Below are positions 21,634 to 34,295 of a DNA stretch of 64,000 nt, piece by piece. The notes under the pieces were generated by a model, which saw nothing but the letters and a program-made list of their open reading frames with translations, ran no database searches and was not told the DNA's origin. This DNA comes from Heliocidaris erythrogramma (taxonomy: Eukaryota > Echinodermata > Echinoidea > Camarodonta > Echinometridae). The stretch lies in assembly GCA_025617745.1 (NCBI GenBank), contig CM046868.1:23799608-23863607 (forward strand). Direction: 5' to 3'. The translations under genes were made by a program, and so were the position numbers. How positions within the stretch are numbered: position 1 is the stretch's first letter; each line of letters starts with the position of its first letter.

Positions 21634-21640
21634 GGGATAG
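21530..21640. repeat. GA microsatellite in NLR copy 1 intron 1
   Basis: GAGAGA tracts interrupted by GGGGAA; similar GA tracts lie at the same place in copies 2 (42737-42770) and 3 (47456-47560). Confidence 0.9.
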
Positions 21641-22135
21641 GAAGGGAGGGAACAAATGAGGAACAAATGAGGAAGAGATGACTGGCATATTTTTTTAATA
21701 GACAAGGGGTCTTCACGAAAGACTAAGAGACGGGCAACTCCCATCGATCTCTTGTACACGAGAGAGATACACTGTGGTCCTTTGAATCACTGTGCAATCA
21801 AAAATAAAGTTTGATGGTATAACATCTGTGAAAAATAAAATCGACAGATGGACCTTGCCCTTATTATAAAATAAATAGAATCATAATTATGTTACTTGCT
21901 ATTTGCTCGTAATGAGATTTACACTTATTTAAATACAAATCAATACAATATTTTTTTATGGTAAATATCATCGCGATATGGATATATCTGAAATTATCTC
22001 TCTTGTCTCAGTCACTGTTCTTTATCCGCCACTCACTCCCTTCCTTCATCCACCTCTCTCTCTCTCTCTCTCTCTCTCCCTTTCTCAATCCCTCCCTTTT
22101 CATATCACTCGTAAGAATAATCGAGAAAGTCTTAC

Positions 22136-22210
22136 CTCAGTTAAAACGCTCCCAAATACATGTTACACAAAACAAGCAAGCAGTTCAAAATCTTTGTTGC
22201 ACAGCTTAGA
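22136..22210 (-). other. NLR copy 1 5' UTR exon (3' boundary defined)
   Basis: ACATGTATTTGGGAGCGTTT is shared with copy 2 (43617 onward); GAGCGTTT is also in copy 3. The exon ends at donor GTAAGAC. It contains a short upstream ORF (MYLGAF). The 5' end is not known. Confidence 0.55.
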
Positions 22211-22216
22211 TACCTA

Positions 22217-22237
22217 GGCCACACCGCATGCAAACCC
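22217..22237 (-). promoter_or_regulatory. Conserved promoter block, NLR copy 1
   Basis: GGTTTGCATGCGGTGTG is matched by GGTTTGCATGCAGTGTA at 43800-43820 of copy 2. The TTTGCAT core resembles a POU/octamer half-site. It lies between the kappaB-like site and the 5' UTR exon. Confidence 0.4.
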
Positions 22238-22301
22238 GAAAATGCAGACTCATTTATGTGATACCGAGCGACGAGCGTTGCGTGTTGCAATAGTTTAATA
22301 A

Positions 22302-22313
22302 GGGGAATTCCCC
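22302..22313. promoter_or_regulatory. kappaB-like site upstream of NLR copy 1
   Basis: Palindromic GGGGAATTCCCC about 90 bp upstream of the 5' UTR exon, followed by a conserved CATCTAATAGGCTTTTGTCAA. Copy 2 has the same 12-mer and copy 3 GGGAATTCCC. Fits the Rel/NF-kappaB consensus. Confidence 0.6.
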
Positions 22314-22769
22314 ATCTAATAGGCTTTTGTCAAGGCACCAGTGGAGTGGAGTAGTGCACGCATGTGAATACTGGCATCATGGGACATGACATGGGATGGG
22401 ATGGGAGATGTAACAAGATGTGACCCAATATTGCTATATAGCTGCCTCAAGGGTAAAATTTTGCTACTTTTAGAAGAATGGAAATTCATGACATTTCATT
22501 GTACAATGAGTCAAAATGAGGGAAATCTGTCACAGCACTGTCGAATTGACTGCTATGAATACGCTAGTTTGAGATTCAAATAACTTTGGTGATCTAAATT
22601 TTCATACACCCTTACCTTACTTCCATTGTCAGTTTTTGTTTCCCAGATCTGTCAAGTTCAACAAAGTGTCAATTTTCGTCTTACCGGAGCTAAAACAAAT
22701 ATTATCTGCCGAACTGCATCCCAGCTGATGAACACCAGATGATGTGTACATAATTGCAGGCCTATGCGT

Positions 22770-22880
22770 ATAATCGATTCACACGCCATTAAAATATTAG
22801 CAAAACGCTTGAAACCGTAGTTCTAAGGAATAACTATGCCAATTTTACGAGATATTTTGTACTGGCGAGTGTTCCTTGGT
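22770..22880 (+). repeat. Fragment resembling the polyamine oxidase 5' region
   Basis: About 75-100 bp align with 52560-52668: TTAGCAAAA-CGCTT, AAGGAATAA and TTTTGTACTGGCGAGTGTTCC against TAGGAATAA and TCTTGTACTGGTGAGTGTCC. Marks a likely edge of the tandem duplication. Confidence 0.5.
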
Positions 22881-22949
22881 CATGATGGCACTTGTGGCAC
22901 ATGAAACGTCAAGTTAAACGTGAAAAGGGAACCTAAAGATTAATAAAAT

Positions 22950-23770
22950 CTTTAACAGTTTGTTAAATATAATATTAATGGCCAAAAGAAAAAAAAATCA
23001 TATCCATTTTAAGATATTGAAAAAATGAAGTAAGATTTGAACATGAACTTGAGTTTATTTTCCACTTTCAAGAGAACAACATAGAAACAAATCAACTGAA
23101 CAATAATAAGATATACATATTGAACATAGTGAAAATACATGAAAATATCATAATTCAAAAATTTGATAACAATATTTTAAAAACAACCTAATTAGCTAAA
23201 AATGCATGTACCCATTATTTAAGTCAGCTTACACCGTAACTAAAAATGCAGAAAACTTGGTTTTAAATCTTTACATTTACTTACTTTATCGACGTACATA
23301 CAAAAGAGCAACTACACATTAGAGTAAAAATACTATATACAGACATTAATCAAATTAATACATAGTCCTACTTGAATTTCGATGTATATAAGTTGGGGGA
23401 ATAGATGGGAATAAAATATCTACTATCTATTGCTCCATCAATTGAGAGTGTAGAACAAGATTTGTTAATAATACGAGAACAATGGTCAATGAACCAAACT
23501 ATACAAATGTAGTTCATTATTTAATGAAAATATTGTTCATAATTTACATATCATATAAAAACTATGGTAACTTATAAGTCCAATCATCTATCAAAAAATA
23601 CACACAGCTTATAAAATACTTCAGTATAATCATAATTTGCAACATTCTTATATAGAGATTGGAACTGTACATTTACATGTTCGATGTCGCTTCGTTTCGT
23701 TTCTATTATTTGCTTGATTTCGGCTTTCTGTTCAATAGTTTTGCTCTCATGAGTGCAAGATGAAATAATG
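22950..23770. repeat. Duplicated 3' flank of the NLR unit (copy 2 side)
   Basis: AT-rich non-coding sequence paralleling 6500-7430; see that entry. No gene seen. Confidence 0.5.
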
Positions 23771-24111
23771 CTTACCTTAAGTATTTGTTGAAAGCTGTTT
23801 ACGAAGGTTTAGTATTATAGTTAAGTGAGCATAGATTGTGGTTCGATCAAGCCCCAGCTCGGTACTCATCCCCCCCTCGATCTCTCCCTTTTTTCGCATA
23901 TGCATGATTGTTTAGTTTAATTTCTTATGTATTGCATGAATTATTATGTACCTTTTGCCAGGGACCGGCGTTTCCACAAGCTCGGCTTCTTTGCTGGTCT
24001 CTGTTTTCATTCCCATTTACATTTAATTACTTTAAACGTAGTCTTTACTGTTATTTTGGTGGGTTTTTTTTCTTATTACCTAAAGGTTAATCCTCTTCAT
24101 GTTGCTTGTAA

Positions 24112-24317
24112 GGGGTAACCTCGCTATTCATAAGGACCGCTATCCATAACGCATGACTAAATGAATAGCGGTTTTGTATGAATAGCGGTCCTTCTAACTA
24201 TCGAGCAAACCACAGACAAATTACCTCGCTATTTATGAGGACCGCTATTCAAAACGCGTGTTGAATGAATAGCGGTTTTCTATGAATAGCGGTCCTTATG
24301 AATAACGAGCGGACCCC
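24112..24317. mobile_element. MITE with internal palindromic repeats
   Basis: Ends GGGGTAACCTCGCTATTCAT and ATGAATAACGAGCGGACCCC form a terminal inverted repeat. The unit ATGAATAGCGGT...TATGAATAGCGGTCCTT occurs twice inside. GCTTGTA flanks both sides, consistent with a 7-8 bp target duplication. Confidence 0.7.
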
Positions 24318-25239
24318 GCTTGTATAATGATCGAAACATGTATCTGCACTTTGGTTTCTTTATCAATTTATTTTGCATTGTTAATTGTGATGATAATGGT
24401 ATGTAAAATATCACGTCGCAGCCCGAGAGCTGAATTGAACAATATCTGTACAAAGATAAAAAGTTACACTTATATACAACATACAGAAAATGCCAACATA
24501 TACAAGATACACAAATTATATTGAAAATGTCATACAAGAAAAACAAACACATATTGAAAGATTTACCATAAATACATAGTTATGAACTAATATAATCACA
24601 AATATAATTCGATATAATATGGTGGGTGCCATCTGTTCTAACAAAGTAGGACACAGCGGTGTTGCAGTGTGTGGAAAGAAAGACAAGACAAAGAAGTACT
24701 GAAGGGAGAAGTATAGAAAAGCAAGGGAAAAGAGAGAATCTGTATTTGGAGATTAAGACATTATGGAATAGTATAAATAAATCAATGAGCAAATAATTGA
24801 AGTGAGACTGAAGAAAGAAAACGGGAAAGGAAAATTTGGTTAAGAATTTAGAATTTGATCATCGATACAATAGTGTAAGAGCTGACAGTAACATCACAAG
24901 GTTTGAGACAGAGCAAAAAAAAAACTATTGGTTGACATTCAATCAAATTAGAGGCTTAACAAACTAAAGACTATAATTCGTCCAAGATCCTTACAATGAA
25001 TGGAATCGAACCGCTCCTATATCTATCTGTCCTACATTTAATTGGATGCCTTGTGTGATAATTATGGTCGGGCTTGGGGAGCCAGTTTTGAAAATCAGGA
25101 GACTGGAGGAGACCCTTATCAAATCTGACACATAAGTTCACACGCCTATTTTCTCGAGTCTGCATGAGACTGCGTGAGATCTAGGCGTTTTCGTATGACA
25201 AGTACTGAGGACTTAGAATCAGTTTTAGGGCGCGCGTTT

Positions 25240-25440
25240 GAATTCTTTCAATCAAAGCACTTGTACAATCTGAATCTGAAAAAATTACACTTGTCACTCC
25301 CCATCCAGGTGCAGTAAATCGGTACGTATCTGGTAGAAAGTGATATTTCGCGAATGTCTAGAGCACCAAAAAAAAATTTAGCTTAGCGATTAAAAGCCGG
25401 GTGATAATGAAGCGGTTTGTAGCTAAAGGGGATGTGCACT
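25240..25440 (+). mobile_element. Decayed SINE, counterpart of 7483-7745
   Basis: CCATCCAGGTGCAGTAAATC and AAGCCGGGTGATAATGAAGC resemble the SINE 3' half. Its position just before a sequence shared with copy 1 (7825-7900 and 25530-25605) matches the old SINE at 7483. Confidence 0.4.
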
Positions 25441-25895
25441 AACAAGACGCTGACATTAATTTCTTCAGTATCCTACAACTAACACGTCCCAAATACGTTA
25501 CCCCCTACACTGATTGAACGATGCTCTTCATTACTGATTATTATTTATACATTTCTTGTTATCGTTATTGTTGTTTTTGATCTACAATAATTTCTGACAT
25601 GTTATTATCATCATTATGATTATTATCATCATCATTATTATTCAGCAAATTTTCAGTGATTTGCTAGTAGTCTGGGACTGGGAGACGAAGTCCGACATGC
25701 TCGAATAAAATCGTTGCAAGCTTAGTTCAGCTTTGTCGTATAAGGCAGTTTCCTGTTTAAGAAAAACAATTTTTTATCTTGCGTCTATGGTGCTTGTTTA
25801 CAGCACATTCATACAGTCATTTTGTTCAAGGCAGAAAACTCGCTTCGAATCTTCTTCAAACGTGTCAAACGAAATACCCATTCTCCATTTTAAGC

Positions 25896-25952
25896 TTATG
25901 AAGGTGGGTCAGAACGTGGTAGAACAAAATTTCTCTCACTCTTTGCAAACGT
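25896..25952 (-). CDS. NLR copy 2 exon 12: C-terminus
   Basis: [18 protein letters not shown] then TAA; homologous to copy 1 8501-8454. The 3' sequence beyond it (25745-25890) also matches 8290-8450. Confidence 0.6.
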   Translation of the reverse strand, partial: TFAKSERNFVLPRSDPPS

Positions 25953-26530
25953 CTGGAAAAAAAGAGAAAATGTAAAAGATAATTAATATTCAGAGAATTA
26001 AAAAAAAGTGGAGGAGGTGGGGGGGGGGTACTATAATCTCGGCCTCGCCCTATCCCCTTACATCTCCATCCAAATGAAAATAAAATCAATATCATTCATA
26101 GGTAAAATTTAATATACACTGCATGTCAATAACTACTGACATAAATTCCTTTGAAATACGGGGGGGGGGCATTTATTTCACGCAGAAGTTCTTCTATAGT
26201 TCAAGTAAATATTTACTACACTTCAACAATGAAGGCATATTATCTGCCAAAGTACCAAACCTACAAAAAAGAGGTGTAAGAACACGTTATATTCAATCTT
26301 TTCAGCATTTCTTCCAATAAAACTCATTTCTCCCGATAAAACTCATGAGGCAGAGGCGTCAGTGATTAACTTTGAAATACGGGGGGCATTTATCTCACGC
26401 AGCATATCTTGTTCAACATTGAAAGCATACTATTTTCCAAAGTGTAAACCTAAAAAAAAAAATGATAATCATTGTCATTATTGAGGGCGGGATAAAGGGG
26501 AAAGGATAATGAACCCTTTCCCCTTCTTCC

Positions 26531-26563
<33 letters not shown>

Positions 26564-29500
26564 TTAAATGTTCTTTATGCACCATTCCAGGGGTGGGTGG
26601 ATGTACGTCTGCCCCGTTGCTACGCCACTGGAAGGACAATGTAATATCCAGAGTTTTGGAATTGGGTGGCAGAGGGATGATGGATGCATCTATGAGTCGA
26701 GACATTTTCTTGAGAAACCTACTGAGTTCGCACTAGGGGGTGGGGTGGGGGAGGTACGAATATGCCGCACTTTCCCTAAAAAGGCTCATGCTATATCGCT
26801 TTGATAATGGATTATAATTGTAATGAGAAATGTTCAGAAAATATACTAGTACCTCTGGGTCCCTGAAGAATAATGTCAATATCAACGGTCCACTTTGTCC
26901 GCTCTCCATGTTAATATCACCATCTTCCTCCATCGGTTGGCTATGTTGGGTGGCGTATTGAGAGAGCTCTCCTTCAGAATCTAAGCTACAGTCTAGCCTA
27001 ATCATCAGTAGAAAGCAGCAAAAAGAAGGAAAAATAATCCATACATGTTCAAACTGTCACAAATATGAAATGAAACTTGATGTGGAAATGCCGACACCGT
27101 TGCGTAATGATAAACACTTTCTGTGCAAACTATCAACACGTGTACATCTTCTGATATATTAATAGAATAACCAAATGCATCTTGCAACTATTAATCAATA
27201 CTATACTGGAAATCATGCTTAATGAATTTAATTTGATTCAGTGCAAAAACTAATATTATATACAATACTTTACTATATTTCTATATGTATCAACCAGAGT
27301 ATATACTGTACGTGTATCTACATTCTTACCCTTATAATATTTGAGAGAAATATGGATCAAATGAAAGAAAATGGTACGTACAAATACAGATATTGCTTTA
27401 ATATTTGTGTTTCAAACTCACTTCAAAAGCACAATAGATGTTAAAACTCTGATGGCTGTGACTATTTCTACTAAATCTGATTCGTTGAATACACAGTAGT
27501 CGAAACTGAAGATTTCAAGTTGCTTCATTCTACCACTCCATTTCACCATTTGGATGAAGTTATGGACAGTGTTATGTGACACAGTGTTGCTAGCATTACT
27601 TCGTGGGTCAAAGGCCATATTGAGAACTTCAGGTCGGATATCTTTCGCTACCAATCCGTCAATGATGACTGATACAACTCTGTCATAATAAATATTTTCG
27701 GCCATCTTCCTGTGATAATTATTCGAAGCAAATATTTCAAGTTCCGTAACATTTGGTAACCGTGAAAGCAGTTTCTTAAAGACCTTCATTTGAGATTTGA
27801 TTTTGGTCTGGAAGGTTTTCACAGATTGAAGTGGTTTCAGATGTATTGCAGGAACTGAATTCGGGACATTCATTTTCAAATGTCGTAGTTGGTGGAGATC
27901 ATGGAGGACGTTCCAAAATTCGTCGAAAAACCTGTCGTCCATTGCTGAATATCCAGGCATCTGATGACAGAAAATGTTGTTTTTTATAGTTATATGCCTA
28001 CTTATATGACGGCGATATGTCATCAAATTCGGGTCCTCTTTACACTTGCAGGGCTTATACAAATGCGCTTATCCTATTGATAGAAAACTAGATTGTATTT
28101 TTCCCTTATTTTATATGTATTTAATTGCTGTCATATTTGTTAGAATATTCGTGATATTACCATACAAAATTTTACGGATTCATAATAGCATTTTAATAAA
28201 AAGTTTAAGAATATGAAGTAAGGAATATGTGGTAATAAAATTGTATGTTGTTCCATAATAATGTATTAAAGTTGCTTAATAATTCAATAGTATTACCGCA
28301 TTTGACATTTTGTAATATCATTTGGGGAAATTCATATTTATCACATTTAAATAAAATAATAGTGCTTCAAAGGAAAGCTATTCGGATAATAACCATTCAG
28401 ATTATAATTGTTCTAGTAATCTCTTATTTGTACAAATGAAAGTTCTCCCAGTTCAGGAATTAATAACGCTTAACACCCTAATATTTATGCATAATTTTCA
28501 TACTGGAAAAATTTCACAAATCTTTAAAACTATATGTTTGTAAGCAATTCTTCCATTCATTCGTATAATACAAGGCAAAGATTGTTATTACATAAACATC
28601 CTGTACGAACAACCCAATCTCTAAATTCATTTTTATATGTAGGAATAAGTAAATGGAATAGTCTACATTATAGAGGTGTTGTGGATCAGTGGATAAGTCC
28701 CCGGACTGTGAACCACGAGGTCCAGGGTTCGAATCCCACCGCAGCACTAGCGTCCTTTGGCAAGACGTTAATCTACATTTGCCACTCTCCACCCAGGTGT
28801 TAAATGGGTACCCGGTAGGATGCGAAAGTTAATGTCGTTTGTTTAGCAATTTTGAGCGCCACTGTGCATGCTGCTCTTGCTGGAATACTCCCCAGGGAGC
28901 GGATAAAGTGCACACATTGTGTGCGGGCATGTCAGAATCCGAGGACCGGGGTAATAATAGTATCGCAATATGTAAAGCACTTTGATATTAGTTTACTTCT
29001 GAAAAGCGCTATATAAATAGACGTTATTATTATTATTATTATTATTATAATATCAGGTCAAGTTCTACTTTATCAATATTTAGGGTATTGTGTATATTAA
29101 AGGGGAATAAAAAGCAACAAACATTAGCCTATAATCATGCAGATAATTGTCAGCCTATTACAAATATCTACTCCTATTTGATTATTTAAGAAGGAGAACA
29201 GTGTCTCCAAAAGTTGCAGTTTCCTTGCTGGACATTATCCCATGCTGGCTGCCATTTTCTTTATTCCCTAATTTGTCCCTCAAACGTGAATAAAATATTT
29301 CCTAAAATGCAAGTCTAATCCCTGTGAAAACCTGAAAGGCAAACACATATAATATAAACATCAACTTTATAATAGTAGGGCTGGATCTATAGCTTTGATG
29401 GCAACGACGGACGTCAAAACACGTGCGACTTTTTGGAGTTACTTCATACTACTTCTCACTTCATACTTCATACATCTTATCAATGTATTTTTGCTTTAAA

Positions 29501-31476
29501 AGTAAATTTTTAGAGTTAATTCATACTACTTCTCATTTCATACTTCATACATCTTATCAATGTATTTTTGCTTTAAAAGTGAATTATCTATTTATTATTA
29601 TGCAATCTGCTAATTTTTCATTTGGACGATTTAACAACGTCCGCCGCTGAAAAATCGAGCCAAGTCAATGACGATTCACTCCTTCTCACCCTTGCACCAC
29701 ACCTGTGGTCATTCAACCTGTTAATACATTCCTATTATGTAAATAGGGATTAGTCCCGCTCTTCTAAGGAAATACATTTACAAAGTAATGTCAAAGCTGT
29801 GGAATGCATGACACTGAATTTTCTCATAATAAACCATTATTGTAGTCATGTACATTCAAATGAAGATACTTTTATCCTGTCATAAAACCTATTTGTGTCA
29901 AGATATTTGGTTCAGCTGTTTCTTTTGTTAAGCAGGATTTGGCATGCTCATGTAAGTTGCTTGGTCTGACAAAGGTTTGTCAATTCTTCAAAGAAGTGAC
30001 AAAGACCTACAACTGCTCTTAGATATCACCTGTGCGAGACAATGGGGGTACCAAGATGGCTGCCATTTTGCTTGGGTGGCTTTAGTTGTACAATAGCTAT
30101 TTTATTATGCAACATCTTATCCATTGTGTACAAGTAAATGGACATGTACCGCAATGACATCACAATTTTTCAAAATGGCAGCCCCCATGGGATAATATCT
30201 AGCAAGAAATCTGCAAAATTTAGAAAGACTGTTCTCCTTACTGAGTAATCAAATCAGAGTATTTTCAAGATATTTTTAACAGGCTGACAATTTTTCCACA
30301 TGATTATCAGCTAATGTGTATTGAGTTTCATTCTCCTTAAGGGAACATTTTAAAAGCTTTTTGTAACTGAGTGGAATCATTCCCATCTTCCTCTCTTCCC
30401 CTTTCTCTCTCTCTCTCTCTCTCTCGCTCGCTCTCTCTTTCTCCCTATTGTATCTATTATGTGTGTGTGTGTGTATGTGTGCTTTATAGATGTGTACATG
30501 TTTACGCATTCATGGGTAGTAATAGACCTGTTTACTAAGTGATACAAATTTATGGATGTTTCTTTCCTGGGGACCTAGTAACGAGGTATTCCATTAACCT
30601 GTTATTAATGAATGAACTACAATACTTGGAATCCAGTTTGCATACATTACTTGTTGCTATGTCTGACAAGCCTCTGGCAAGCTTTCAGGTTGTCAAGAAC
30701 AACCTTTGTTTCAAAAGTATGCATAAAATTTGAATCACTTAGTAAACATGTCTATTAAATAGGTCATCGGTTGTCACCAATTGGTGAGGTTTATTCCGTC
30801 AATGAATTTTGTGACGCAGTTCAATAGTGGAGTCATCGGTTGAAAATTTGAACAATAGAAAACATAGATGTGTGTGTATGTGCGAATGTTGACCAACCAA
30901 ATTCATCCATTTAATCTCATTTTATGTAAATGTTATATATTACTTTATCTTATTTGTATTTTGTTGGGCCCCAACTACAAGCTTTGCTTCTCAGCGGTCC
31001 AAATCTTTCATGATATTGTATGTTTTGTATCAATAATTTATTGTTTATTTGTTTTATGATTGGTTAAATAAAAAAAAAGTGGTAACCATGATAAGTATTC
31101 TCCGTAAATATACTTACATCTGAGTCTAAAATGAGCTTTCGTAGATTGGGCAGCTTTCTCAAGATGTAGGGGAGCTCGGCGGAGGATGATTTTGTTTCCA
31201 GTACCTGAACCGAGTAAAGTGGCTCTAAGTTACACCGGAATGACCGGATGAATGCTGGAATCGGAAGAAGAAGCCTGTTGAGGTCTGGTGAGGTATGGAG
31301 ATTCTTCCACAGCTCACAGAAAGCTGCAGTGTTATATTTCAGTTCAACAGATTCCTGGAAAAATAACAACAGGGGCGGCAGGTGATAGTTTCGTTCTATT
31401 AGGATGACGTCATCTTGATCTACGTAAACTTAACCCTAACCTCCATATTAATAATAATAGTATTATTATTGATAAC

Positions 31477-31510
<34 letters not shown>

Positions 31511-34251
31511 TGTCCATTTATATAGCACAGTTACTATACATAATATACTCTACTGCGCTTAATACAAAGTATTATATTATTACCCTGGCTTTATCGGCCT
31601 TACCCAAGCCGCCAGCCATGTAGGCGCTAAGGCATTCAAGGAATTTCTTCCTACCGGGTACCCATTTACTTCACCTGGGTGGAGAGTGGAAATGTAGATT
31701 AATGTCTTGCCAAAGGACTTTAGTGTCGCGGCGGGATTCGAACTGCGAACCATGTCATTCACAGTCCGGAGACATATCCATTAGACCACGACACGACAAA
31801 ACACGACATGACATAATAATAACAATAATAATGATAATAATAATAATAATAGTAATTATTATAAGCATAACTACGACTTAAAACGAATCTTAACAAAAGG
31901 CTGAGATAAAAGGATGCACTTTCATGTCTCAGGTAAAATTATAATTATTATTATTATTATTATAATAATAATGATAATAATACTAATGATGATAATAATA
32001 ATAATAATAATATAAATATACCATTAGAAATATACAACGGATAGAAAAGGGAGTACAACTGGCCCATCCCCCACCAATCAGGAAATTATTCTCAATTGTG
32101 CCCCTTTTCACATCCTGGTACCCTACTGACATGAGACGCATAAACACAATGTCGACAGAACTGATAAGTTATCCAGGATTCTGGGGCCACAGTTCTTAAG
32201 GGTCTCTTCAAGCAATTAACAGATCAAAAATGGTTGATGTTTTCGTGCACCTGTCCAAGGATCATCTACTCTTCAACAGAGACATTTCAAGTATACTGTA
32301 TTGCTTACCTTTTCTTGAACAAGCAGCTCCCTAACCTTTGGAAGGAAGGTTAAGACATGAGCGAAGCTCTTCAGTGATATCACATTGTCAGTCTCAAAGA
32401 TACGGATCGATGTGAGCTGCTTCAGATTGGATGTAATATTGGTAGGGATGGGAAGAACTAATCGGCTGAGACGTGATTGAGAAGAGCTAAGCTTATTCCA
32501 TAGTTGTCCAAACACAATAGAAGTAAGGGCAAATTCTGATTCATCACCAAAGTCCTGAAAAAAGATCAAATTATTGAAGTAAAGACAAATAAGAATGATA
32601 AATGTTTTTCAGAGAGACAAATTTCAGCAGCTTACAACATATTCGGCAGAATTATTTTTATGGATATTTTTATTTTATTTCTATGTATATTTATGTATAT
32701 GTATAGGGGATTAACATTTAATCAGTCTTCAATTAATCTCCCAACACTTCATATAAAGTTGTTTGTTACTGTTTGTTTTTCTGTCTGTACATGATACATG
32801 TAATATATATGGATATGTACTTGCATAATTTCGATGTTTTAGTTTTTATGATAGTGAATTTAAGTGCCGATGTGAAGCTCGGTACATAGGACGCACAACC
32901 CAACGGTTAGCAGATCGCATTAGCCAACATGTGCCCAAGTCAATCCGAAATCGTCAAACTAACGCGCGCCCACAACCTTCACGCTCTTGTACAAAACTAC
33001 ATGTATGTGTAATCTACAATAGCAATATGTTTCTTAAAGTGTCATGTCAGTAATGAAGTCTTATCATGCATGAGAAGGAAAAGTAAATAGCTAAAAATAA
33101 TCTAAGAATAGAATTTTAGGTAAAATTATTCATTCATTTTACCTGGTTGTTTATTGGTTTTTTTTAAAGTAGAACACTGATGATTTTAAATATTGGCTTA
33201 ATACTTATTATTGCATAGATGGCATAAATTAAACAAGGTTATCCAAATTTAAAGCTTGGAAACATTTGAATTAATGATTATTATCAATTATAAAACGGTA
33301 AAATACAGCCCCCGATATAGCAGCTGAAAAGCTCCTTGAACGCTGCTGAGATGTGTGACGACACAAGAGGGGCGAGTCCTGTCTAAGCAGACGATGTCCC
33401 ATAACATTATACACATTTTTCAGTGCCTGTTTTGTCATCTCCTCTTCACTTATTTCTCTTACTTGACTAGCGTCAGTCTTAATGTTAGTCTGTTGCCTCA
33501 CTCTTAACTTCGTGTATGGTATTATTTTGATGAAAAATGCAGCGTTAAAAAAATAAAGGAATCAGTCACTTGTAAACAAAATAAGACGCCATTGTATTTT
33601 CAGCTGCTTGCACCGCGGCATGTTCGGCGTTTCAAGAGGGAACGAATACCATCCAGCTATTATTCGCAGGACTTTTCAATTTGAAAATGGGGTTTATTTC
33701 ATTGATCATTGACCCTTCTCCTGTGTATTTACAATCAAACGGTTTTAGTTATCAGAATCAGTTCACTTTCCCTTTTCGAATGGTGTGAAATAAGGTCATG
33801 TTTAAATGTACCAAACTCTTTATAATTTGATAAATAATTGCATTGCAATTACGTTCATTCATTATAGGACGTCGTCTGCTTAAGCAGGATCGATCCCTCG
33901 TATGACGACATCAAAACATCGCTATATTTCTGGCGAATCCTCGGATATTCCACATGCTGAGAAGAGCTTTTATTTATGTTGTTTTTATAATCATCATATA
34001 CGCAGTTGACATAAAACTTATACGATTGCCATCTGTAAGCTTCCCAATTTCTAGTGATACATTAATTGCCATATTTGTGATTTTCTTGAGTGTTCTACTT
34101 TAAGGTGGTGTTTTTTGTTTTAGTTTTTTACATTTTTAATAGAATAGGGTACACACTAAGCATTTCGTGTTTTTAGCATTTCTAAAAGATAGACATATGA
34201 TACCTGCATACCGTATATGTATACTTTTTTGTATAATTTTGTGTGGTGTTG

Positions 34252-34295
<44 letters not shown>

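Noticed and set aside
21343-21759. Overlapping minus-strand ORFs rich in Ser/Leu
   Set aside because: Translations of the GA microsatellite in three frames.
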